Below, piece after piece: positions 50,187-57,904 of a stretch of DNA of 64,000 nt; position 1 is the stretch's first letter; each line of letters begins with the position of its first letter. Location of the stretch: NCBI GenBank assembly GCA_903900265.1, contig CAIUMM010000016.1, forward strand, positions 1 to 64,000, read 5' to 3'. Made by a program: the position numbers and the translations under genes. The notes under the pieces were generated by a model. That model did no database searches. It worked only from the letters and a program-made list of their open reading frames with translations, and was not told the origin of the DNA. This DNA is from an uncultured Pseudomonadota bacterium. Its GTDB lineage: Bacteria > Myxococcota_A > UBA796 > SXON01.

Positions 50187-53100
50187 ATGTCCCTGCTCCG
50201 CCCTGCCCCGATCGCGCTCCTCGCTCCTTCGATCTGGGCCAGCCTGACGGCCGTAGCGCTCGTGGGCTGCTCCGACCAAAAAGTCGGCACCTTCAACGCC
50301 CCGCCCGAGGCTCAGATCACCTCTCCCGCCGACGGAGCCACCGTGCTCTCCGGCTCCCTGCTGGCGCTGCGCGGCGCGGCGAGCGACGCGAACGACTCCG
50401 CCGCCGAGCTCACCACCCGCTGGTTTGTGGACGACGCCGAGGCCTGCGCCGGGGCGACGCCCGCAGCGGACGGTACGACCACCTGCGAGCTGACCGTCCC
50501 CGACAGCACAGCAATCCGCGTGCGCCTCGAGGTCACCGATCCCGACGGGGCCGCCGGCACCGACACCGTCACGCTGAACGTGACGCCCAACGCCACGCCG
50601 ACCGCGACCATCGCCAGCCCCGTCGCCGATGGGGTCTACTATTCCGATCAGCTGCTCACCTTCCGCGGCACGGTCGCGGACGCTGAGGACGACGCCGAGG
50701 GCCTCAGCGCATGGTGGGAAGACGGGGCGACGCGCCTTGACGCGGTGGAAGCGACCCCAACCTCCGCGGGCGAGGTGTTGGGCTACGCGACGCTGCCCGA
50801 GGGCCCCCACGCGCTGGAGCTGCACGTGCTGGACAGCGCCGGAAACGAAGGCATCGCGACGGTGCTGGTCGACGTCGGGCCTCCGAACTCCGCGCCTACC
50901 TGCTCTATTGTTGCCCCGACCGATGGCGGCGCCAGCGAAGACGGCGAGCGCGTGGACTTCGCCGCGGCGGTCGGCGACGCCGACGTCGCAGCCGACCGGC
51001 TCACCGTCGAGTGGTCCAGCGACAAGGACGGCGTGATCGGCACCAGCACCCCCGACACCGACGGCAGCGTCGACTTCGCGACCAGCAGCTTGTCCGTCAA
51101 CGCCCATCGCATCACCCTGCGCGTGACCGACGAGGTCGGCGCCACCTGCACGCAGTCCATCGGCTGGACCGTCGGCACCGCACCCACGATCACGCTGGAG
51201 ACACCAACGCCCGACGAGCTGGTCAACGCCGGCGACAACCTGATGTTCTCGGCGCTGGTCACCGACAACGAGGACGTCGCGAGCGACCTGACGGTGACCT
51301 GGGAGAGCAGCCTCGACGGCGTGATCTACGAAGGTCCGCCCGACAGCACCGGCCTCGCGCAATTCATCGACAGCAGCCTGTCGATCGGCGACCACGTGTT
51401 GACGGTCACGGTCACCGACACGACGGGCTTGTTCGCGACCGCGCTGGGCTCGTTCACCGTGAACGGAGGCCCCAGCGCGCCCGGGGTGTCGCTGGTCCCG
51501 GCCAGCCCCTACACCGACGACGATCTGACCGTGTCCATCGACACCGCCGCGGTCGACCCCGACGGCGATCCCGTCAGCTACAGCTACGCATGGTCGGTTG
51601 ATGGCGTGGCTTCAGCCGCGTCCACCTCGGCGATCTTGCCGGCCAGCGCGACCACCCGCGGCGAGGTCTGGACGGTCGCGGTCACGGCCTCTGACGGCCT
51701 GACGTCCAGCGCGGCCGGCGTCGCTTCGGTGACCATCGCGAATTCCGTGCCCGTCGCGGCGGTGAGCCTGACGCCCGCCGCCCCCACGCGAAACAGCACG
51801 CTGACCTGCGCGGGATCGGCGTCCGACGCCGACGGGGACGCGCTGGTCTACAGCTTTGCCTGGACGGTAGACGGCTCTGCCGTGACGGCGACCAGCACGA
51901 GCGCCGCTGCGTCTACGCTCGCCGGGGCCTTCGACGCCGATCACGTGGTCAATTGCACGGTCACCGTCACCGACACGGCGGGCGGAACGGACTCGGCCTC
52001 CGCGTCGCTCACCATCGAAAACACCGCGCCGACGGTGTCGGTGACGCTCTCCCCCGCGGTCGCAAAAACCGACGACACGCTGACGGCCTCAGCGACGGCC
52101 TCGGATCCGGACGGCGACGCGCTGAGCCTCAGCTACGACTGGTATGTGGACGGCGCGCTGGTACAGTCGGGGACAAGCAGCAGTCTAAATGGCGCATCCG
52201 CCTTCAGCCGCGATCAGGACGTCTACGTCGTGGTCACCGCCGACGACGGCACCGAGACCAGCACCGCCACCAGCGCCACGCTGACCATCGCGAACACCGC
52301 GCCGGCGGTCTCCGCGGTCTCCCTGTCGCCCACCACACCCCGGACCAACGACACGCTGACCGCCACCGCCACGAGCTCCGACGCGGACGGTGACGCCCTC
52401 ACCCTCCGTTATGACTGGTATGTAGGCGGCGCGCTCACCCAGTCCGGGGCCAGCGACACGCTCTCGGGCGCCTCCTTCAGCCGCGGCCAGTCCGTGTACG
52501 TCACCGTCGTCGCCGACGACGGCACCGACACCGGCAGCGCGTCCAGCGCCGCCGTCACCGTCGCAAACACCGGCCCCACCGCGCCGCTCGTCGGGATCAC
52601 GCCCACCGCGCCGATCGAAGGGGACGCCCTGACCTGCGCGATCACCACCGTCGCCACCGACGACGACGGGGACACGCTGACCTACAGCTTCACCTGGGAC
52701 GTCAACGGCAGCGCCTACACTGGAGCGTCCAGCACCGCGACGAGCAGCACCGTGCCCGGCGCCGACGTCGCGTACCCCGACACCTGGACCTGCAGCGTCA
52801 CCGCCTCGGACGGCAGCGCGGCCAGCACCGTCGCGACCGCCACGGTCAGCGTCGACTTCCCCTACGCCTGCACATCCGCGACCTACGGAAGCTCGGACTA
52901 CTTGTTCTGCACCGACAAGCTGAACTGGGACGAAGCGGAGGTCGCGTGCGCGAGCTGGGGCGGACACCTCGCCACGGTCAACGACGGCGCCGAAGAGGCG
53001 TGGCTGTTGAGCAGCGCGCAGGCGGTGATGTCCTTCGCGTCTGGCGCCAAGTGGTGGATCGGGTACACCGACGCGCTCTACGAGGGCAGCTTCGGGTGGG

Positions 53101-53285
53101 TCTCCAGCTCGACCGCCACGTACACCGACTGGGGCAGCGGCGAGCCGAACAACAGCTACGGCGGACGCGACGAGGACTGCACCGTGCTGATCTGGGCGCC
53201 GTCCAGCTACAGCCGCGGCTCGTGGAACGATCTGCCCTGCTCCGGCACCGTAGACTCCGACCAGACCTTCATCTGCGAAGGCTGA
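50187..53285 (+). CDS. Large surface lipoprotein with PKD/Ig-like repeats and a C-terminal C-type lectin domain
   Basis: From the ATG at 50187 the product has 1032 residues and a lipoprotein signal ending LTAVALVGC (Cys28). Residues ~40-890 hold about nine tandem Ig/PKD-like repeats, marked by DPDGD-type turns (DPDGDPVSYSYAWSVDG, DADGDALTLRYDWYVGG). The last ~140 residues form a C-type lectin-like domain: WDEAEVACASWGGHLATV, WWIGYTDALYEGSFGWVS, WGSGEPNNSYGGRDEDC and the final CSGTV...TFICEG. The GEPN and EDC residues are those of calcium- and sugar-binding lectins (EPN, mannose-type). A role in adhesion or prey/polymer binding is inferred. Confidence 0.9.
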   Translation: MSLLRPAPIALLAPSIWASLTAVALVGCSDQKVGTFNAPPEAQITSPADGATVLSGSLLALRGAASDANDSAAELTTRWFVDDAEACAGATPAADGTTTCELTVPDSTAIRVRLEVTDPDGAAGTDTVTLNVTPNATPTATIASPVADGVYYSDQLLTFRGTVADAEDDAEGLSAWWEDGATRLDAVEATPTSAGEVLGYATLPEGPHALELHVLDSAGNEGIATVLVDVGPPNSAPTCSIVAPTDGGASEDGERVDFAAAVGDADVAADRLTVEWSSDKDGVIGTSTPDTDGSVDFATSSLSVNAHRITLRVTDEVGATCTQSIGWTVGTAPTITLETPTPDELVNAGDNLMFSALVTDNEDVASDLTVTWESSLDGVIYEGPPDSTGLAQFIDSSLSIGDHVLTVTVTDTTGLFATALGSFTVNGGPSAPGVSLVPASPYTDDDLTVSIDTAAVDPDGDPVSYSYAWSVDGVASAASTSAILPASATTRGEVWTVAVTASDGLTSSAAGVASVTIANSVPVAAVSLTPAAPTRNSTLTCAGSASDADGDALVYSFAWTVDGSAVTATSTSAAASTLAGAFDADHVVNCTVTVTDTAGGTDSASASLTIENTAPTVSVTLSPAVAKTDDTLTASATASDPDGDALSLSYDWYVDGALVQSGTSSSLNGASAFSRDQDVYVVVTADDGTETSTATSATLTIANTAPAVSAVSLSPTTPRTNDTLTATATSSDADGDALTLRYDWYVGGALTQSGASDTLSGASFSRGQSVYVTVVADDGTDTGSASSAAVTVANTGPTAPLVGITPTAPIEGDALTCAITTVATDDDGDTLTYSFTWDVNGSAYTGASSTATSSTVPGADVAYPDTWTCSVTASDGSAASTVATATVSVDFPYACTSATYGSSDYLFCTDKLNWDEAEVACASWGGHLATVNDGAEEAWLLSSAQAVMSFASGAKWWIGYTDALYEGSFGWVSSSTATYTDWGSGEPNNSYGGRDEDCTVLIWAPSSYSRGSWNDLPCSGTVDSDQTFICEG

Positions 53286-53290
53286 CCCGC

Positions 53291-54055
53291 TCAGGACACA
53301 GGCTGCCGGCGCCGCTGCACCCACTCGGCGGCGATGCTGACGGCGATCTCCTCGGGCGTTTCGGCGCCGATGTCTAAGCCTACCGGCGAGCGGAGATGTG
53401 CGAGCTGCGCAGGGTCCATGCCGGCCGCGCGCAGGCGAATCGCGAAGCGCGTGACCTTTGTGCGCGACCCGATGAGGCCGATCCACGCCAGTTCGAGCGG
53501 CAACAGGACCTCGACCAGATCCTGATCCAAGGCGTGCTCGTGGGTCGTGACCAGCACCCACAAGCTCGGCGAGGACGCCACGGTACGCGCGAACGCCCGC
53601 GCGTCGCTGAGCACCCGATGGGCCTCGGGGAAGCGCTCGGCGGTGTTCCATTCGTCGCGGTCATCGACGATGGTGACCGCAAATCCCAGCAAGTGCGCTT
53701 GAACGGCGGCGGCGCGCGCGACGTGTCCGGCCCCGAAGATCACGAGGCGATCGCGAGGCCGTTGGGGTTCAATATAGACATCCATCGCGCCTCCACAGCA
53801 CATGCCCAGATCCCGCGTGAGGTTCACCGCGTAGCGCCTCGGTTTTCCCTCTCGCATCGCTTCGATCGCTTGAGCGATCACCCGGAACTCCAGCGTTCCG
53901 CCGCCGATCGTCCCGACGATGTTGCCCGAAGGCCACACCACCATGCGCGCCCCGCCCTGGCGCGGCGCCGAACCCTCGACGCCTACGACCGTGGCCAGCG
54001 CGACGCGCTCCCCCGCTTCGTACGCAGTCTGAAGCGCCCGCCAAACCGCGCTCAC
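53291..54055 (-). CDS. xdhC: XdhC/CoxI-family molybdenum enzyme maturation protein
   Basis: XdhC-type proteins help insert sulfurated molybdenum cofactor into xanthine dehydrogenase. The 254-residue product shows the N-terminal signature VEGSAPRQGGARM with GTIGGGTLEFRV, a CCGG motif (LGMCCGGAMDVY) and the C-terminal NAD-binding strand DRLVIFGAGHVARA, followed by IDDRDEW-like VTIVDDRDE. All match the two-domain XdhC layout. The GTG start overlaps the stop of the deaminase gene (GTGA). The target molybdoenzyme is not in the window. Confidence 0.93.
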   Translation of the reverse strand: MSAVWRALQTAYEAGERVALATVVGVEGSAPRQGGARMVVWPSGNIVGTIGGGTLEFRVIAQAIEAMREGKPRRYAVNLTRDLGMCCGGAMDVYIEPQRPRDRLVIFGAGHVARAAAVQAHLLGFAVTIVDDRDEWNTAERFPEAHRVLSDARAFARTVASSPSLWVLVTTHEHALDQDLVEVLLPLELAWIGLIGSRTKVTRFAIRLRAAGMDPAQLAHLRSPVGLDIGAETPEEIAVSIAAEWVQRRRQPVS

Positions 54056-55353
54056 AAGCCGGCCCGCGCTCGCACCCTACCCAGCGACGCATGGCACAAC
54101 GCCGCCGTCTCCGCGTTGTCCCAGGCCAACACCTTGCCGTCTTCGGCCACCTTGCGCCCGTGCACCCAGGTCTGACGCACCGAGCGGCTGTCCATGGTGT
54201 AAACAACGGTAGATGCGGGGTCCCCACCGCTCCAGATCGTGTCGGGGTCGAGCACCACAAGGTCCGCGACCTTGCCCACCGCCAGCACGCCGCCCGGAAA
54301 GCCTAAGGCTTCGGCGCCGCTCGCGGTCGCCATGCGCAGCACGATCGGCGCAGGGAGCGCGCCCGCACCGAGCCGCGTGCTCTGAAGCAGCGCGGCGAGA
54401 CGCATCTCTGCGAACGCATCCAAGCGGTTGTTGCACGGCGCGCCGTCCGCCGCGAGCGAGACATGAATGCCGCGCGAGAGCAGCTCAGGGACGCTGCAAA
54501 GCCCGCTGGCGAGCTTTTGATTGGAGGAAGGGCAATGCGCCACGCGCGTGCGGGTCAGCGCCAGCAGCTCCATCTCGGACTGCGACAAGTGGATGCAGTG
54601 CGCGAGCACGACGTCCGCGCCGGACAGCCCCTGCTCGTGCAGGTGGTGGATGTTGTCGCGACCGGTCAACTGCCGCACCAGCGCGACCTCATCGCGGTTC
54701 TCGCTGGCGTGGGTGTGCAGCAGGCAGCCGCGCGCGCGCGCTTCTTTGGCGACCGCGGTCAACAGCTCATCGCTGCACGAGGGCACAAACCGCGGCGCAT
54801 AGGCGTAGCGCAGCAGCCCCTCCGGACGATGCCACCGGTCGGCGAGGTCATTGGCTGTGCGCATGGCCACGTCGGTCGTGGTTCCGAGACCAGCGAGGTT
54901 GTCGCGGTCCATCATCGCCGAGCCGCACCACATGCGGATGCCGGCCTCGTCGGCGGCCTGGAAGACGGCGTCGGTGTGGGAGACGGTGGCCATGTCCAAC
55001 AGGGCGGTCGTGCCGCCGGTGAGCAGCTCGTGGATGCCCAAGCGCGCGGAGGCATAGACGCTGTCGATGTCGTGGGCGCGCTCCAGCGGCCAAATCCTCG
55101 ACTGCAGCCAATCCATCAACGCGAGGTCGTCGGCCAGTCCGCGGAACAGGGTTTGAACCAAGTGGATGTGGGGCTGCACAAAGCCAGGCACCAACCAGCG
55201 GCCGCGCACGTCGACGAGCACATCTCCGGGCTCGGCGGGGACGTCCCCCACCGCCGTGATCATGCCGCCCACCACCGCCAGATCGCCCCGCATCGGGCGT
55301 ATCGGCAGAGCATCACACCTGAGGAGCGTGGCTCCCCGAAATACAGTACGCAT
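54052..55353 (-). CDS. Amidohydrolase of the TRZ/ATZ (purine/S-adenosylhomocysteine deaminase-like) family
   Basis: From ATG 55353 the product has 433 residues. It has the metal-dependent amidohydrolase signature FVQPHIHLVQTLFRGLADD, a second ligand region LLHTHASENRDEV, HCIHLSQSE, and SLAADGAPCNNRLDA with the catalytic Asp. These fit the guanine, 8-oxoguanine or S-adenosylhomocysteine/5-methylthioadenosine deaminases. Overlap with xdhC (GTGA) favours a purine substrate, since xanthine is the next step after guanine deamination; that is inference. A TTG at 55371 would add six residues. Confidence 0.87.
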   Translation of the reverse strand: MRTVFRGATLLRCDALPIRPMRGDLAVVGGMITAVGDVPAEPGDVLVDVRGRWLVPGFVQPHIHLVQTLFRGLADDLALMDWLQSRIWPLERAHDIDSVYASARLGIHELLTGGTTALLDMATVSHTDAVFQAADEAGIRMWCGSAMMDRDNLAGLGTTTDVAMRTANDLADRWHRPEGLLRYAYAPRFVPSCSDELLTAVAKEARARGCLLHTHASENRDEVALVRQLTGRDNIHHLHEQGLSGADVVLAHCIHLSQSEMELLALTRTRVAHCPSSNQKLASGLCSVPELLSRGIHVSLAADGAPCNNRLDAFAEMRLAALLQSTRLGAGALPAPIVLRMATASGAEALGFPGGVLAVGKVADLVVLDPDTIWSGGDPASTVVYTMDSRSVRQTWVHGRKVAEDGKVLAWDNAETAALCHASLGRVRARAGL

Positions 55354-55396
55354 CTCCGCCGTGTAGCCCAAACCTCAAGCTGAGGCACACCGAGCG

Positions 55397-56062
55397 CTAC
55401 GCGTGGCGTACCGCAGCGTCGAGCACCGACGCCAGCTGATCGAGATCTACCGGCTTTTGCACGATCGCGTAGAAACCCGCCTGCCGCATCCGAATCTCGG
55501 CTTGGGGATCACGCCACGCGGTACAAGCGACCACCGGGATGTGCCGCATCTCGGCATCCGCCTGCATCATCTTGAGCACCTCAAAGCCGTCCATGTCCGG
55601 CATCAGGATGTCCATGAGCACAACCGATGGCTTGAAGCGAAACAGGGTCAGGCCCGTCGCAAAGCCAGACAACGCGATGTCCGTCTCCCAGCCGCCGCGA
55701 AACCCCAAGTGCATGCGAACCAACTCGCAAAAGTCGATCTCATCGTCGACGATCAAGATGCGATGCACGACCGCCGCGGACGACCCGACAGGCGCGGCAG
55801 CTTCCGTTGCAGCCCCTTCGAGCTCAGGGGCGAGCGGAAATCCACGGGCGGATGCGAACTGCACAAGATCGGCGCGTAGAATACGACGGTGCCCGCCCGG
55901 CGTACGATGCGCTGCGAGCAACCCGTCGGTGACCCAATTCACCACAGTAGGCGGACTCACACCGAGAAATCGGGCGACCTGGAAAGTAGTGTACGTGATC
56001 GGCCCATCGACCGGATTGCGTCGTTGCATGACTTTGAATCCGGTAGCACGTTTCACCCTCAT
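55397..56062 (-). CDS. Inverted response regulator: N-terminal MerR/excisionase-type HTH and C-terminal receiver
   Basis: The 221-residue product starts with a helix-turn-helix (about 23-75: TYTTFQVARFLGV, then TVVNWVTDGLL and RTPGGHRRI, typical of MerR/BldC-type winged helices). A Pro/Ala linker follows, then a receiver domain (101-220) with acidic Asp106/Asp107, phospho-acceptor Asp151 in LMDILMPDMDG, Thr181 and Lys203. The order is reversed from most response regulators. A HisKA-type protein gene lies 21 bases upstream in the same strand. Target genes are unknown; the downstream deaminase and xdhC genes follow 43 bases later. Confidence 0.9.
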   Translation of the reverse strand: MRVKRATGFKVMQRRNPVDGPITYTTFQVARFLGVSPPTVVNWVTDGLLAAHRTPGGHRRILRADLVQFASARGFPLAPELEGAATEAAAPVGSSAAVVHRILIVDDEIDFCELVRMHLGFRGGWETDIALSGFATGLTLFRFKPSVVLMDILMPDMDGFEVLKMMQADAEMRHIPVVACTAWRDPQAEIRMRQAGFYAIVQKPVDLDQLASVLDAAVRHA

Positions 56063-56083
56063 GTCAAAGGGGTGTCTGGGCCC

Positions 56084-56578
56084 TCATCCAAGCGTTCCTT
56101 GACGATGGGTGGCGAGGAGCGCCTCGGCTGCACGCCGCACAGCGCCGACGTCGCTCGGCGTCACGGCCAGAAAGGCCTCGTCCGGATCTCGAAGCCACTC
56201 GCACTCAGCGGAGTTCCCCACGAACACACACATCCCCGCGAGCGCCGCCCGGACCGACGCCTCGTCGACGGCGCTACACGCAACCCAAAGCACAGCCTGC
56301 TGGCCCGCTTCCTCGGCAAAAAACCCATCAATGCTGGTGTTCAGCTTCTCCGACTGACGGCGCATGGCCTCAAAAGATTGCGGCAAGCGGGACTCCGGCA
56401 CGAGCCGCTCCGCCATCATCTGCGCATGGCCGAGGATCACCGTCAACGGGCTGCGCACGTCGTGGCGCAGGAAGCGCCGAAGCGCCGCGATCTGGTGCTC
56501 GGAACGAGCAAGCCGAACGGCAACAGCCCGGGACCGATCACGATCCCGGGCTGCTCCGGCGTCAGCGCGTACGTTCAA
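56084..56578 (-). CDS. Orphan HisKA-domain protein without a kinase ATPase domain
   Basis: The 164-residue product (TTG start, three bases after the FHA stop; the start is uncertain) has a typical phospho-acceptor H-box, LRRFLRHDVRSPLTVILGHAQ, with His39. A second helix completes the HisKA four-helix-bundle unit. The rest (about 80-164) has no N, G1 or G2 boxes of an HATPase domain, so it cannot autophosphorylate in the usual way. It may be a phosphotransfer protein or truncated kinase. Its place between an FHA protein and a response regulator supports a signalling role. Confidence 0.72.
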   Translation of the reverse strand: MNVRADAGAARDRDRSRAVAVRLARSEHQIAALRRFLRHDVRSPLTVILGHAQMMAERLVPESRLPQSFEAMRRQSEKLNTSIDGFFAEEAGQQAVLWVACSAVDEASVRAALAGMCVFVGNSAECEWLRDPDEAFLAVTPSDVGAVRRAAEALLATHRQGTLG

Positions 56579-56581
56579 CCG

Positions 56582-57718
56582 TCATTCCATGATGCGGAAG
56601 CGGAAGAAGGTCTCGCCGATGATGATCTCTTCCCCGCCGAACAAGCGACGGTCGGTGATCAGCTCGCCGTTTACCAGCGTGCCGTTCGAGGACTTGGCAT
56701 CTTCGATGTAGAAGTTGTTGCCGCGGCGCTGCAGCTTGCAGTGGTAGCGGCTCACCTTCGAGTCGTTCTTGATCTGGATGTCGTTCTCACGACCACGGCC
56801 GATGGTCAACGCATCGTTGGTGAACGGGTAGATCTGCTCTTCCGCAGTCCCCTCTTGGTAGAGCAAAAGGGCGCGGCGCGGGGAGTCATCATCTTTCGAG
56901 GGCTCTTGGGCAGCGTCCTTCGAGATCGAGTTGCCGCTGACCACAGGGCCGTCGCCGCCCAAATCAATCTCCACTTCGGAGGCCACGACGTCGGCCGCCA
57001 CGGCCTCGTCCGCGCCGAACGAGACTTCCTCGCCCATGCCAACGTCGTCTGCATCGCCGCCCTCAGCGGCTTCGATCGCGACGTCATCCGACGCGGCGGA
57101 GGAGTCGGAGAACACGACGCCCAGATCTTCGCTCATGCCGCTGGTGACCGGCTCGTCATCGACGACGGGGGCGGTGAACGTGGGCTCGGGCTCAGCAGCG
57201 ACCTGAGCCGGCGCGGCGACGGGCGCGGCAGCCGGCGCGGGCGCAGCGGCCGGCGCGGTGTAGTGACCGTGCGGACCCGCGAGGGCCGCCCAACCATCCA
57301 GCGCGGATTGGAGCTCACCGAGCTCTGCGTCGATGGAGGCGACGCGCTCGTTGGCGGAGTCCAGACGCCCGCGTAGCCCAGCCACCTCGGCGTTGAACTC
57401 CTCATCGGAGAGCTCCCCGATCGCGGCGCGCAGCTCAAGCTCCTGCACCTGCTCGTCCACGCCTGCGTTGCCAGCGCGCACGCTGCCCTTCTCGTCCACC
57501 AAGGCGTCGATCAACGTCTGGAGGTTGGGGAGGAGCGGACCGACCTCGTCGGCCACCGTGGAGGCCTTGATCTCGTGATCAAGGAGGACCTTTTCGATTA
57601 CCTGCGGATTGAACTTGCCGGAAGCTGCTTGGACGCGTGCCTTTTCAATGTAGCCGCGGTGCTGCTGATACCGAGAAACGAGGCCGTTCAGCCGTTCGAG
57701 AAGCAGTGCTTTCTGCAT
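56582..57718 (-). CDS. FHA-domain protein with an N-terminal coiled coil
   Basis: The 378-residue product has an ATG at 57718 with GGAG nine bases upstream. Its N-terminal ~190 residues are helical (LERLNGLVSRYQQHRGYIEKA, EFNAEVAGLRGRLDSANERV). Next come an Ala/Pro linker and an acidic region. The C-terminal FHA domain (about 285-378) has the phosphothreonine-binding residues in IGRGRENDIQI, SRYHCKL and SSNGTLVNGE. FHA domains read phosphothreonine from Ser/Thr kinases, so this protein may link such a kinase with the HisKA and HTH-REC proteins downstream. No kinase is in the window. Confidence 0.9.
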   Translation of the reverse strand: MQKALLLERLNGLVSRYQQHRGYIEKARVQAASGKFNPQVIEKVLLDHEIKASTVADEVGPLLPNLQTLIDALVDEKGSVRAGNAGVDEQVQELELRAAIGELSDEEFNAEVAGLRGRLDSANERVASIDAELGELQSALDGWAALAGPHGHYTAPAAAPAPAAAPVAAPAQVAAEPEPTFTAPVVDDEPVTSGMSEDLGVVFSDSSAASDDVAIEAAEGGDADDVGMGEEVSFGADEAVAADVVASEVEIDLGGDGPVVSGNSISKDAAQEPSKDDDSPRRALLLYQEGTAEEQIYPFTNDALTIGRGRENDIQIKNDSKVSRYHCKLQRRGNNFYIEDAKSSNGTLVNGELITDRRLFGGEEIIIGETFFRFRIME

Positions 57719-57801
57719 TTTCCGAAGCTCCAAAATCGTAGGGAGTGAGTCAGGACGAGCGCAGCCGCGAGGACTACAAAGGATCTGATGAGCAGGCGTT
57801 G

Positions 57802-57830
57802 TTGATAGTAGACCTTGTAAGGCGTGTCAA
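57802..57830 (-). promoter_or_regulatory. Sigma-70-type promoter for the FHA/HisKA/HTH-REC operon
   Basis: On the minus strand TTGACA (57830-57825) and TATCAA (57807-57802) are separated by exactly 17 bases. The expected start near 57795 gives a leader of about 77 bases before the FHA gene. It is the best promoter match seen in the window. Confidence 0.75.
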
Positions 57831-57849
57831 CGTAGCTGGGTGTCCAGAA

Positions 57850-57868
57850 CCGGCAAATACCGGCAAAT
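57850..57868. repeat. Direct repeat ccggcaaat upstream of the FHA promoter
   Basis: ccggcaaat occurs at 57850-57858 and 57860-57868, one helical turn apart and about 20 bases upstream of the -35 box of the FHA operon promoter. That position suits an activator-binding site, but no family can be named. Confidence 0.35.
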
Positions 57869-57904
57869 CATCAGGGAAGAATTGAAAGTCAGAAACGTGG
57901 CCGC

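Noticed and set aside
55373-55385. Small hairpin cctca/tgagg between the response regulator and deaminase genes
   Set aside because: The stem is only five base pairs with a 3-base loop and a short T-run, too weak to call a terminator.
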